Below, one piece after another: positions 50,237 to 61,566 of a DNA stretch of 64,000 bases (positions within the stretch are counted from its first letter, which is position 1; each line of letters begins with the position of its first letter). The translations under genes were made by a program, and so were the position numbers. The stretch covers positions 96,254 to 160,253 of the forward strand of contig NZ_JAGSSY010000004.1 of the NCBI RefSeq assembly GCF_018145655.1. Reading direction: 5' to 3'. This DNA is from Campylobacter anatolicus. Lineage in GTDB: Bacteria; Campylobacterota; Campylobacteria; Campylobacterales; Campylobacteraceae. Under the pieces are notes generated by a model that was not told the origin of the DNA, did no database searches, and saw only the letters and a list, made by a program, of their open reading frames with translations.

Positions 50237-50343
50237 TAGGTCAAACTGCTCTATTTAAATTTGCTTAAAAGTTCAAGTGATTAAATACTCTAAAAAATTT
50301 ATTATCTATACAACTTGCAGTGATATATGAATAAAATAAATTT

Positions 50344-50358
50344 GGGTGATTTTCACCC
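50344..50358. terminator. Hairpin between convergent genes
   Basis: GGGTG/CACCC with a 5-nt loop lies between flgE and the convergent membrane-protein gene, with T-rich flanks on both sides. Confidence 0.5.
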
Positions 50359-50367
50359 ATTAAAAAT

Positions 50368-50811
50368 TTAAACCATAAACATAAGCTTTGCAAAAAGGAC
50401 TATAAAAAATCCAAGTACTAGCACTATGCTATGTAAATTTTGCTTTATAAACGCAGGTGGTGTTTTACCTAATGCACGACAGGATAGGCTAAATATCACA
50501 CCACAAACGATGATAAATGCTAAGATAACTTTTATCATAAATACTTGCTGAGTTGGTGTCTGCCAGTATCCGCCAGCCTTACTACCGACCCAAGTACTCA
50601 TCATCATACCACCGGTAAGCACGAGTAAAAACACACAAATTGGCATTATTTTGATAGTTTTACTTGTGATTATCTGTTTTACTCGTTCAAAATCTGTACC
50701 CAAAATACCCTTTAAACGCCCAAATATCACAACGTCAAAAAAGACATAACCTAAAAAAATTATAGCACAAAATAGATGAATAATCTTTGTATATTCATAT
50801 ATCGTAGCCAT
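50368..50811 (-). CDS. Four-helix inner-membrane protein (CopD/DUF2269-like)
   Basis: The 147-aa protein has four membrane helices (about residues 10-30, 55-75, 90-112 and 125-145). Histidines (IIHLFCAI near the start, LHSIV late) and the TGGMMM stretch resemble small cytochrome-like CopD-family proteins. Substrate is unknown. Confidence 0.5.
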   Translation of the reverse strand: MATIYEYTKIIHLFCAIIFLGYVFFDVVIFGRLKGILGTDFERVKQIITSKTIKIMPICVFLLVLTGGMMMSTWVGSKAGGYWQTPTQQVFMIKVILAFIIVCGVIFSLSCRALGKTPPAFIKQNLHSIVLVLGFFIVLFAKLMFMV

Positions 50812-50884
50812 TTTTATCCTTTATCTTTGAAATTTGACTATTTTTATCTGATTTGCAATGTTTTACATCAATGAATTTATAAAT

Positions 50885-51313
50885 TTAAACGTTTGATAAA
50901 TTAGTTTTTACCTCATTTATCAAAAACTCATAAACTCGTTGCTGCACGAGTATTTCATCTTCGCTACCACTCATCAGCCTACGAAGGTGCGAAAAGTCTA
51001 TCTTTTTAGCGTATCTATGGTGAGTTTTAAGCTCTTTATCTATACTTAAAAGTAGTGCATCAAGCGTAAGATGATCTTTTTTCTTAACTTTAGCGACGTA
51101 TTCTTTGGTAGTTTGTATCAAAAAATCTTTACGTGTCTTATCATTTTCATAAATTTCATTTGCTATGTCATTTAATGCATAAAAGTCATCTTCGTCTGGA
51201 TCGTATTTACATGATATAATTGATGCAAAAACCTTCGCACGAAACTCTAAAGACTTATGATGATATACCAAAAATTCACGAAAAGTTGATAGAAAATGTA
51301 ATTTAAATCCCAT
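50885..51313 (-). CDS. Conserved hypothetical protein
   Basis: The 142-aa helical, charged protein carries a central DPDEDDFYALNDIANEIYEND segment. No motif is recognised. It precedes the SRP RNA gene on the opposite strand, so the two are divergent. Confidence 0.6.
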   Translation of the reverse strand: MGFKLHFLSTFREFLVYHHKSLEFRAKVFASIISCKYDPDEDDFYALNDIANEIYENDKTRKDFLIQTTKEYVAKVKKKDHLTLDALLLSIDKELKTHHRYAKKIDFSHLRRLMSGSEDEILVQQRVYEFLINEVKTNLSNV

Positions 51314-51361
51314 AAAAACTCATTTTTAAAATTTATTAAGCATTATTTTAGTATCATTCCC

Positions 51362-51470
51362 TAGCTCCTTCTTAGACCTGTGCAATGCTATTTTTAAGCA
51401 CCGCTTCAGGGTGGGAACACAGCAGAGCACTTATATTTAGTATGTGCCGCAGTTATCTGAGAGGGGGTCT
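51362..51470 (+). ncRNA. ffs: Signal recognition particle RNA (4.5S)
   Basis: The conserved domain IV is clear: TTCAGG, stem GTG, tetraloop GGAA, stem CAC, then AGCAG (51406-51425), the Ffh-binding asymmetric/symmetric loops. The outer helix pairs CTCCTTCTTAGA (51365-51376) with TCTGAGAGGGGG (51456-51467) over 12 bp. A TAGTAT box just upstream (51349-51354) fits a promoter. The 3' 30 bases lie antisense to the end of the HD-domain gene. Confidence 0.85.
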
Positions 51471-52693
51471 GATAGTCCAAAATGCACGTTAAAATCTTCA
51501 CAAATTTTTAAGAAATTTACCCCATCTATACGTGGCTTTTCCTTAAAAAATCTATACATATTAACAAATCCATCATTAAGCTCTTTCGAACGTACACCAT
51601 AGCTTATAGACATACCAGCTTCTATATAAGCAGCAAGTTTATCACAATATTTTAGTGCTTTGCCGTCTATAGCGTTAAATTTATCATCATTGACATTTTC
51701 CATTGTACCTTCGTGTGGTATTATCTTGTTTTCAAAAGTGCGGTTTTCAAACTCATCTTTTATAAATTTATCATCTTGTTTGCGGATACCTAAAATATAA
51801 CTAAATTCATCTCTAAAACTATCTGGCACATAAGGTAAAATTTGTTCATCTATAAGTCTCATTTCATACTCACTTATGATCTCATTTAAGCCCTTTACAC
51901 CATATTTTACAGGGCTTATAATGTCTCTTGTAAGACTCTCTGGTAGATCGTGAAAGAGAGCACAGAAAAAGTTATTTTCAAGACGTTTTTTACAAGCTCC
52001 TACTTTGATAGAGTAAAAATAGCTTAATATCGCCACAATCAGCATATGTCCTAACACAGCAGTCTCTGGTATGCGAGGTGTTTGAGCCCAGCGTTTTTGA
52101 AAACGCAAACGACCGCTTAGATCGACGATACGAGCAAGCTTTTGATTCATAGCGATACGACGCACACCTATAAGTTCGTGATAATCCTCCATCTCTTCTT
52201 CAACTTTACGTTTAAGCTCATCAATATCGCTTAAAAACTGACTTGTTTGATATACGATAGAAAACTCCCAACGAGTAGCCAAATAACTTGCAGCTTTTAA
52301 GATAAGTAGCTCTTTTTCATGTTTTTTATCACTTTTTGTAAAAAAATTTCTAAGTCTATTTAAAAACTCATTACCTTCTACATCGCTACTAACGACACTT
52401 TCAAGACTATTTAAGACCCAAGCGTTTACTTGTTCTTTTTTACTCTTTTGTATATGATGAAATACATCAGGGCGTATATCAGTTACTACAACACGGCTCA
52501 AAAACTCATAAATTCCCGCTTCAATCAGATAGTTCATATCTACATCGCGTTCAAGTTTTGCGATAAAATAAGCAATGATAAATTTATGAGCCTGTTTATC
52601 AAGCTCAACCAAATTTGCCATCTTTGGATAATCATTCCAACGTGAGATAGAGGCTGCTTTAAAGATATGTTCTATGAGATTTGTATTTATCAA
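51437..52693 (-). CDS. HD-domain phosphohydrolase
   Basis: The 418-aa protein has an HD metal site: LGHMLIVAILSYF (His), then FFCALFHDLPESLTRDIISPVK (His-Asp), and a later Asp in YCDKLAAYIEAG. It probably cleaves a nucleotide or nucleotide second messenger. The N-terminal 190 residues are helical and repeat FLSRVV-type segments. It starts directly after queF and is probably co-transcribed. Its last ten codons are antisense to SRP RNA. Confidence 0.75.
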   Translation of the reverse strand: MINTNLIEHIFKAASISRWNDYPKMANLVELDKQAHKFIIAYFIAKLERDVDMNYLIEAGIYEFLSRVVVTDIRPDVFHHIQKSKKEQVNAWVLNSLESVVSSDVEGNEFLNRLRNFFTKSDKKHEKELLILKAASYLATRWEFSIVYQTSQFLSDIDELKRKVEEEMEDYHELIGVRRIAMNQKLARIVDLSGRLRFQKRWAQTPRIPETAVLGHMLIVAILSYFYSIKVGACKKRLENNFFCALFHDLPESLTRDIISPVKYGVKGLNEIISEYEMRLIDEQILPYVPDSFRDEFSYILGIRKQDDKFIKDEFENRTFENKIIPHEGTMENVNDDKFNAIDGKALKYCDKLAAYIEAGMSISYGVRSKELNDGFVNMYRFFKEKPRIDGVNFLKICEDFNVHFGLSDPLSDNCGTY

Positions 52694-53410
52694 TTATCTA
52701 TCCTTTTTGACAACTCTTGGCTTTTTATCACCTTCAAAGCTTATCTTTCTAAAGCCTTCTTTATTAGCCATTTTGCGTGGCTTTTCATCACTGAAATTCT
52801 TATCTTTACTGCCTTTAAAGTTGATTTTATTTCGTGAGTTTGAGCTATCTTTTTTACTATCACGCTCACTTATACGCTTTGCACCTGCTTTGCGATTATC
52901 TATGCTTTTTAAATTATTCATATTATCAAAGCTATGCGTGCTACTCTTAGATCCATCTTCAGTTTTTTTATCTAGTTTTATCAAGCTTTGTGAGCTTATC
53001 TCAATAGTAGTATGCACATTTCCACGTGGGTTAAAGACAGCAACTATCTTCATATATTTTGGATTAAGTCTCTTAAATAGCACGTCATAAATTTCATTTA
53101 TACTATCTTCGTGGCTTATATTGCGATTTTTAAAGCTATTTATGTAAAGTTTAATTGCTTTTAGCTCAACTACAAATTTATTTGGTATGTATTCTAAATT
53201 TATCGTAGCAAAGTCAGGATATCCTGAGCGAGGACATAGGCAACAAAACTCAGGTAAAATTATCTTTATAAGATACTCACGTTCGTGTTTATTCTCCCAA
53301 ATTTCAAGATCTCTATTTACGTCAAATTCACTTAAAATTTTTTCGCCGTATCTCATATTTTCACCTATTTGTGTTTGTAACTCTTCGTTTTGTACTATAT
53401 CTTCACTCAT
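52694..53410 (-). CDS. queF: 7-cyano-7-deazaguanine (preQ0) reductase with basic extension
   Basis: Residues 1-145 form a unimodular QueF. The nucleophile Cys59 (CCLCPRSGYPDF), Asp66, the ELKAIKLYINSFKN substrate segment and Glu101 are present. It reduces preQ0 to preQ1 with NADPH in queuosine synthesis. Residues about 148-238 form an extra Lys/Arg/Ser-rich tail (KKDSSNSRNKINFKGSKDKN), not part of the family and probably disordered and RNA-binding. The frame is continuous. It lies between gyrB and the HD gene. Confidence 0.88.
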   Translation of the reverse strand: MSEDIVQNEELQTQIGENMRYGEKILSEFDVNRDLEIWENKHEREYLIKIILPEFCCLCPRSGYPDFATINLEYIPNKFVVELKAIKLYINSFKNRNISHEDSINEIYDVLFKRLNPKYMKIVAVFNPRGNVHTTIEISSQSLIKLDKKTEDGSKSSTHSFDNMNNLKSIDNRKAGAKRISERDSKKDSSNSRNKINFKGSKDKNFSDEKPRKMANKEGFRKISFEGDKKPRVVKKDR

Positions 53411-53434
53411 CTTTTTTTCCTTTTAAATTTAGCA

Positions 53435-55756
<2,322 letters not shown>

Positions 55757-55762
55757 TTATTT

Positions 55763-56830
55763 TTATAAATTTATCGGCATTATGACAGTTTTTAACTCGT
55801 TTGAGCTAACGACAAAAGCAAGATTACTATCGTTAAATCCAAGGTCAAATTCATCACTCTCAATGCTAGTTAAAAAGTCAATTAAATATCTATTTTTAAC
55901 ACCGACAAAAAACTCTTCATCAAGTCCTGTTTGATACTCTATATTTGTTTTAGCCTCTGAGTTATCCTCTATAATACTTTCAAAATTTATACTTTCACTC
56001 GTAAATGTTATCTTCATTTGATCACTTAGCATAGATATAGTTTTGATTCCATCTAAAATTTTATCTCTATTTAGTTTTAATCTCTTTTTTATCTCTTTTG
56101 GTATAACACGTTCATAGTCAGGATATTTACCATTTATAAGTTTTGTAAAGAACTCAAAATTTGCACTTTGAGCTATTAAAACATTTTCATCATAATAAAT
56201 TTCAATCTTGTCAAAAAATAGTTTTTGTATCTCGTTTATAGCTTTTTTTGGGATAATGATAGAAAACTCTTTCTCAGTTTGTGTCTCAAATTTAAATACA
56301 CTTAGCCTTTTTGTATCAGTTCCTACGATATTTATATAGTTCTCTTTTATATCAAGTAAAGCACCGTTTAGTTCAAATTTAGGGTTATTTGTATCTATAT
56401 TTGGTGAAATTTTCTTTAAACTTCGCCCTAACATAACAGCATCTATATCAAATTTAGATTTACCATCGATACTAGGAAAATCAGGAAAATCATCAAATTT
56501 ATACATTGGTAGTTTATACTTTGAGTTTTTTTGTTTTATATAAAGGTAGTTATTTACAGTTTCAAGAGATACCTCTTCATCTTTTAAACTTCTAATGATA
56601 TCAAGTAGCTTTTTACCATTTGCTGTTGCATAGCCTTCATCTGCAATCTTTACATTTGAAAGTTTATAAGCTAAACCTATCTCGTGATCTGTTGCACGTA
56701 TGTTTAAAACTCCATTTTTAGCAGCTATATATATATGAGAAGTTATAGCACTTAAATCACGTTTTTCTAAATATGGGCTAGTATTTGTAACGATACTTTC
56801 AAGGACATTTTTATTTATTAATACTTTCAT
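55763..56830 (-). CDS. dnaN: DNA polymerase III sliding clamp (beta)
   Basis: The 355-aa protein shows the three clamp domains, with LDIIRSLKDEEV, FPDFPSIDGKS and the C-terminal VVSSNELKTVIMPINL. The terminal MPINL replaces the usual MPMRL of the hydrophobic cleft. It tethers the replicase to DNA. Confidence 0.96.
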   Translation of the reverse strand: MKVLINKNVLESIVTNTSPYLEKRDLSAITSHIYIAAKNGVLNIRATDHEIGLAYKLSNVKIADEGYATANGKKLLDIIRSLKDEEVSLETVNNYLYIKQKNSKYKLPMYKFDDFPDFPSIDGKSKFDIDAVMLGRSLKKISPNIDTNNPKFELNGALLDIKENYINIVGTDTKRLSVFKFETQTEKEFSIIIPKKAINEIQKLFFDKIEIYYDENVLIAQSANFEFFTKLINGKYPDYERVIPKEIKKRLKLNRDKILDGIKTISMLSDQMKITFTSESINFESIIEDNSEAKTNIEYQTGLDEEFFVGVKNRYLIDFLTSIESDEFDLGFNDSNLAFVVSSNELKTVIMPINL

Positions 56831-56983
56831 TTTTGATTTCCTTTTATTTTTAAATTTCTTTTAGTAGCATTAGTAGGTGGTGTTAATATGTGAAAACTTT
56901 TAAATATTAGCAAATTTTCAGCTTTTTGTAGGTGAAAATATATTGAATTTTTTTCACATTTTTTCACAAATTTCATCTTGTTT
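56831..56983. other. dnaA-dnaN intergenic region, candidate oriC part
   Basis: The 153 bases are very AT-rich and hold DnaA-box-like sites: TGTGAAAAC (56889-56897, reverse), GGTGAAAAT (56931-56939) and two TTTTCACA boxes at 56951-56958 and 56961-56968, exactly one helical turn apart. Origins next to dnaA are usual in this phylum. Strand asymmetry was not computed. Confidence 0.5.
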
Positions 56984-58294
56984 TTATCCTTTTGTCAAGA
57001 TTTTATTTTTCAGTTCAGTAACTCTAAGACTGAAAATTTCATTATTTTCTATTAGCTCATTTATCTTTTTTATATTATGACTAACTGCACTATGATCTTT
57101 CATACCAAAGTAACTTGCTATTTGTGGCATTGAGTTTGGTGTTAGATTTTTAGCTAGGTATATTACGATACGACGAGCTTCAACGATATTTGACACACGT
57201 GACTTGCTCTTTATATCACTTGGTTTTGTATTTAGCTCTTTACTTACGACATCTATAATACTATCTAAATTTATATTTTTACGTTTTTCTTTTATCTGAT
57301 CACGCATAACATTTTTAGCAAACTCTAGTGTTATCTCCTGACGCATAAGTGTTGCGTAAGCATTTAAATTTATTATCGCACTCTCTATCTCGCGGATATT
57401 ATCACCCATATTTGTAGCTATGTAATTTATTACGTCTTTATTGAGATTGATCTTATCAAATTCACATTTTTTTTGAATGATTGCTACCTTTGTATCAAGC
57501 TCAGGTGGAGTTATATCAGCTATTAATCCCCATTCAAATCGTGATTTCAGACGTTCTTCAAAGCCTTTTAATGTCTTTGGTGGACGATCGCTTGTCATAA
57601 CTATCTGTCCATTTTTACTGTGAAGTTCATTAAATGTATGAAAAAATTCATCTTGAATTTTGTCTGTCTTACCTAAAAATTGAACATCGTCTATGAGTAA
57701 AACATCACATTTTCGGTATTTATCACGAAATCTCTCCATTGAGTGATTATTAATATTATAAGTAAAATCTGTGATAAATTGTTCACTTGTTACGCATATT
57801 ACGACTTTGCCTTGATTAAAGCAGAAATTTCCCACTGATTGTAAAAGGTGTGTTTTGCCAAGTCCTGTTGAGCCGTAGATAAAGAGAGGATTGTATGTCA
57901 TTCCAAGTTTTTCAGCAGCTGCTTTGCAACTTAAATATGCAAATTGATTTGAGTCGCCAACTACAAAATTTTCAAATGTATATGCTGGATTTAACAAAGT
58001 GCTTTGAGCTTTTATCTGTTTGACATCGACTTGGACTTGCTTTGTACTTTTTGGTCTATTTGATATTGTTATAGTTATGTTTGGCTTGATACCTGTTTTA
58101 ACTTCAAAAAGGTGTGCTATTTTAGCTGTGTAGCGAGTTTGTATAAATTTTGATATTAACTCATTTGGAGCATTGAATACGATATTATCACTACTTGAAG
58201 CTTTTTCATTAAATTTAAGTTGTTTTATATAATATTCATATTCATTTGGTGATATTTCACCGCTTAAAAGTTCTAAAACTTCATCTACAAGCAA
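56984..58294 (-). CDS. dnaA: Chromosomal replication initiator
   Basis: The 436-aa protein has the N-terminal DnaB-interaction domain, the AAA+ core (Walker A GSTGLGKTHL, Walker B VLLIDDVQFL) and the C-terminal DNA-binding domain IV with the signature SYFGMKDHSAVSHNIKKI. It binds DnaA boxes and opens oriC. Confidence 0.97.
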   Translation of the reverse strand: MLVDEVLELLSGEISPNEYEYYIKQLKFNEKASSSDNIVFNAPNELISKFIQTRYTAKIAHLFEVKTGIKPNITITISNRPKSTKQVQVDVKQIKAQSTLLNPAYTFENFVVGDSNQFAYLSCKAAAEKLGMTYNPLFIYGSTGLGKTHLLQSVGNFCFNQGKVVICVTSEQFITDFTYNINNHSMERFRDKYRKCDVLLIDDVQFLGKTDKIQDEFFHTFNELHSKNGQIVMTSDRPPKTLKGFEERLKSRFEWGLIADITPPELDTKVAIIQKKCEFDKINLNKDVINYIATNMGDNIREIESAIINLNAYATLMRQEITLEFAKNVMRDQIKEKRKNINLDSIIDVVSKELNTKPSDIKSKSRVSNIVEARRIVIYLAKNLTPNSMPQIASYFGMKDHSAVSHNIKKINELIENNEIFSLRVTELKNKILTKG

Positions 58295-58424
58295 ACTTTG
58301 ACCTTTATAAAAATTATGCGATTAATCATTTTATCTTAAATTTAATAAATTGTTTGTTAAACTATATAAAAATAAACTTATTCACCGCGTGAAAAAAACG
58401 TGAAAAACTATTGAAAAGAGTGTG
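58295..58424. promoter_or_regulatory. dnaA upstream region with DnaA-box-like sites
   Basis: The divergent space between dnaA and ruvC holds TTATTCACC (58379-58387) and two reverse GTGAAAA sites (58390-58404). These may autoregulate dnaA or form a second origin subregion, as in the bipartite origin of Helicobacter. Confidence 0.45.
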
Positions 58425-58901
58425 ATGAAAATTTTAGGTATTGATCCTGGTAGTAGAAATTGTGGTTATGCGATAGTTGAAAAGACAGTTGTAAAAACTA
58501 GTCTAATAGAAGCAGGACTTATCAAAATTAAGCCAAATACACTTCAATATCAAATAACCGAGCTTTGTGAAGGGCTAGATTTAATATTTAAGACTTATAA
58601 ATTTGATGAGGTGGCGATAGAGGATATATTTTTTGCTTATAATCCTAAAACCGTGCTTAAACTTGCTCAATTTCGTGGGGCTTTAAGTCTTAAAATTTTA
58701 CAACTTCACGGTGACTTTGCCGAATATACACCACTTCAAGTTAAGAAGGCAATTACAGGTAAAGCAAAGGCAGATAAAGAGCAGGTAGCATTTATGGTGA
58801 AAAAAATTTTAGGTATAAATAAAGAGATAAAACCACTTGATATAACTGATGCTATCGCTATTGCACTAACTCATGCCAATAATTTAAGAATAAGAGCATA
58901 A
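58425..58901 (+). CDS. ruvC: Holliday junction resolvase RuvC
   Basis: The 158-aa RNase-H-fold nuclease has catalytic acids in [14 protein letters not shown] (Asp), VAIEDIFF (Glu) and the late [13 protein letters not shown] (two Asp). It cuts four-way junctions with RuvAB. ATG 58425 follows AAAAGAG; a GTG one codon earlier is equally in frame. Confidence 0.95.
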   Translation: MKILGIDPGSRNCGYAIVEKTVVKTSLIEAGLIKIKPNTLQYQITELCEGLDLIFKTYKFDEVAIEDIFFAYNPKTVLKLAQFRGALSLKILQLHGDFAEYTPLQVKKAITGKAKADKEQVAFMVKKILGINKEIKPLDITDAIAIALTHANNLRIRA

Positions 58902-58937
58902 TTTATAAATTTCATTTAAAGTATATTTGTGATTTGC

Positions 58938-58943
58938 TATAAT
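58938..58943 (+). promoter_or_regulatory. -10 box of the xanthine operon
   Basis: TATAAT preceded by TTTGC (extended -10 style) lies 28 bases before the permease start codon. No purine riboswitch fits in the short leader. Confidence 0.6.
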
Positions 58944-58971
58944 TAGAACCATTTAAATTTAAAGGTATTTT

Positions 58972-60318
58972 ATGCAAGAAAAACAAGAGAGTATAGACAG
59001 ACAAAAATCAAATGATGTCCTACTTTATGGCATAGATGAGACTCCTCCGCTTAGTATGACGATCATTTTGGCTTTACAACATATCTTAGCAGCCTTTGCT
59101 GGTATCATTGCTGTTCCACTTGTAGTATGTGCTGTACTTAAATTTAGTGTAGAGCAAACTGCTATAATGGTAGGTGCTACGATATTAGCCTCTGGTATCA
59201 CTACGATAGTTCAATCACGTGGGCTAGGTATTATTGGCTCAAGAGTTTCAGGTATGATGGGGACAGATTTTACCTTTGTTAATCCCTCAATCACAGTCGG
59301 ATCACAGTTTGGAGTTACAGGCATTATTTCAGCTACGATATTTGGCTCTTTTGTTGAAATTATTCTAAGTCGTTTTATAAAACCTTTGATGAAATTTTTC
59401 CCACCACTTATCACAGGTACGGTTGTGAGTCTTATTGGTATTACACTACTTCCAGTTAGTATTGATTGGGCGGCTGGTGGTTATGGAGCGGCGGATTATG
59501 GTTCACTTAGGAATTTAAGCATTGCATTTGGCATTATGCTTTTTACTCTATTTTTACACCATTTTGGCAGAGGTATCATAAGTACAGCAGCAGTTTTTAT
59601 TGGTATGGTTGTTGGATATATCGTATGTATACCACTTGGTATGGTTGATCTTGACGCAGTTGCAAGAGCTGAATGGATAGCATTGCCTAAAATTTTGCAA
59701 TATGGTATAAATTTTGACTTAGCATCCATTCTTGCATTTGCTCCAGCATTTTTAGTATCTACTATAGGTACAGTCGGTATTATGATGGCTATAGCCGAGT
59801 CATCAAGACAGAAAATCTCAAGCGATAGAGTGGCTTCAGGTGTACTTTGTGATGGACTTGGGTCTATGCTCGCAGGCTTTTTAGGAGCTGGACCAAACAC
59901 AGCCTTTTCACAAAATATCGGACTTATAACACTTACAAAAGTCGCTAGTCGTATAGTTATGATACTTGCTGGTGTGCTTTTAGTATTTTTAGGATTTTTT
60001 CCAAAGTTAAGTGCTTTAATCGCTGTAATGCCACCATCTGTGTTAGGTGGTGTCGGTGTGATAATGTTTGGTCTAGTTGCTGCACAAGGTATAAAAACAC
60101 TCTCGTCCATACGTTTAAGTGATAGAGATCTTTTAATTATCTCAATTGCTTTTGCTTTGGGCATTGGTGTAACAGTAAAGCCTGAAATTTTAAATTCATT
60201 ACCAAATGCCATAAAGATGATATTTTCATCAGGGATCTCGACAGGGACGATCGTCGCACTTATTTTAAATATTATTTTAGTTAAAAAGGATGATAAAAGT
60301 GAAACTTTTAGAGGATAA
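58972..60318 (+). CDS. NCS2-family xanthine permease
   Basis: The 448-aa protein has about 12-14 membrane helices and the NCS2 motifs QHILAAFAGIIAVPL and the signature GLGSMLAGFLGAGPNTAFSQNIGLI. The Asn-Thr-Ala-Phe-Ser pattern is typical of the xanthine/uric-acid branch. It imports xanthine with protons. The overlapping xpt gene supports that substrate. Confidence 0.88.
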   Translation: MQEKQESIDRQKSNDVLLYGIDETPPLSMTIILALQHILAAFAGIIAVPLVVCAVLKFSVEQTAIMVGATILASGITTIVQSRGLGIIGSRVSGMMGTDFTFVNPSITVGSQFGVTGIISATIFGSFVEIILSRFIKPLMKFFPPLITGTVVSLIGITLLPVSIDWAAGGYGAADYGSLRNLSIAFGIMLFTLFLHHFGRGIISTAAVFIGMVVGYIVCIPLGMVDLDAVARAEWIALPKILQYGINFDLASILAFAPAFLVSTIGTVGIMMAIAESSRQKISSDRVASGVLCDGLGSMLAGFLGAGPNTAFSQNIGLITLTKVASRIVMILAGVLLVFLGFFPKLSALIAVMPPSVLGGVGVIMFGLVAAQGIKTLSSIRLSDRDLLIISIAFALGIGVTVKPEILNSLPNAIKMIFSSGISTGTIVALILNIILVKKDDKSETFRG

Positions 60319-60868
60319 AATCAAAAATGAAGGGCAAGTTTTACCTGGCAATATCTTAAAAGTTGATGGCTTTTTAAACCACCAAATAGACACCGAGCTA
60401 TTTATAAAAATGGGTGAAGACTTTGCGGATCATTTTAAAAATCGCAATATAACAAAGGTCTTAACGCTTGAAGTTTCAGGCATCGCTGTGGCGTTTGCAG
60501 TTGCTTATCACCTTGGTGTGCCAGTCGTATTTGCTAAAAAAACTCATTCAGTTACGCTTAGTGATGATGTCTATACGAGTAAGGTCTTTTCACAAACTAA
60601 AAAGACAGAGTATAGTATCCGTGTTGATAAGAAATTTCTTAATAGTGATGATAATGTGCTTTTGATAGATGACTTTTTAGCAGTTGGACACGCACTCGGT
60701 GGTATGATAGAGCTTTGTAATAAAGCCGGTGCTAAGGTCGTTGGTGTTGGTATCGCGGTGGAGAAGGTCTTTCAAGGTGGTGGAGAGAAATACCGTAAAA
60801 TGGGCTATGATGTCTATTCACAGGCAAAAATTTCTAAATTTAGTGATGATGGTGTAGTTTTTGAATAA
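60290..60868 (+). CDS. xpt: Xanthine phosphoribosyltransferase
   Basis: The 192-aa protein has a type I PRTase fold: the N-terminal GQVLPGNILKVDGFLNHQID of Bacillus-type Xpt, the PRPP loop VLLIDDFLAVGHALGG, and the C-terminal GVGIAVEKVFQGGGE. It makes XMP from xanthine and PRPP. It overlaps the permease by 29 bases, so uptake and salvage are coupled. Confidence 0.93.
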   Translation: MIKVKLLEDKIKNEGQVLPGNILKVDGFLNHQIDTELFIKMGEDFADHFKNRNITKVLTLEVSGIAVAFAVAYHLGVPVVFAKKTHSVTLSDDVYTSKVFSQTKKTEYSIRVDKKFLNSDDNVLLIDDFLAVGHALGGMIELCNKAGAKVVGVGIAVEKVFQGGGEKYRKMGYDVYSQAKISKFSDDGVVFE

Positions 60869-60907
60869 ATTTATTAGATATTTGGTTTTATAGACTAAGG
60901 AGAGGCG

Positions 60908-61438
60908 ATGAAAAAGGTTATATTTTTTGTTTTAATTGTTTTAAATTTAACTGCTAGTGATTTTATCTTTGCAGATAAAAATAGCACAAAGTTAAGATCA
61001 TCTTTATATTTTTCGCCACTTTTAACCACCGATACTAAGCCATATTTTAGGCAAACTTGTGAGAATTTAGGCTGCATTATGGATGATAGCTGGGCAAATA
61101 AGGAGGCGTATTTTAAAAATGCCGCTTTGATCGTTTTAAATGCTGATGATGATATTTGTTTAAAAGGGCGTGATTATTTTTCATCACGTGAGTTTGAATT
61201 TACTAAAAATCTGCGTCAAAAGATACTTTTGTCTAAATTTGGTAGAGACTATAAGCTAGTGCAATTTGAGCCTACAATGAGTGGTAAAAATAAAATTTTC
61301 TTGCGAACAGATGTAACAGTAGATGGCAAGATAATGGCTAAAATAGAGATAAATGGCAGAATTTTACCACTTACAAATCAGCATGGATATACCACCGATA
61401 TGCAAATTTATAACTTAAAAATAAAAGAGTTAAAATAA
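60908..61438 (+). CDS. Secreted/periplasmic hypothetical protein
   Basis: The 176-aa protein has a signal peptide (MKKVIFFVLIVLNLTAS) and two cysteines close together (CENLGCIMDD) that could form a disulfide. No family is recognised. It follows xpt by 39 bases with GGAGAGG. Confidence 0.6.
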   Translation: MKKVIFFVLIVLNLTASDFIFADKNSTKLRSSLYFSPLLTTDTKPYFRQTCENLGCIMDDSWANKEAYFKNAALIVLNADDDICLKGRDYFSSREFEFTKNLRQKILLSKFGRDYKLVQFEPTMSGKNKIFLRTDVTVDGKIMAKIEINGRILPLTNQHGYTTDMQIYNLKIKELK

Positions 61439-61566
61439 GTTTATCACTCTATAATAGCCTTTGCTAATACTTTGATATTAATGTTTTATATCGTTATTAT
61501 CCAGCTTAGAGGTAAATGTGCTAACTTCTTTTAAATTTAAACATATCAAATAATAGGTATTTTTTA

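Noticed and set aside
58902..58971. Purine riboswitch before the xanthine permease
   Set aside because: Only about 20 bases lie between the predicted start site and the ATG, too short for the aptamer, and no conserved purine-riboswitch loops are visible.
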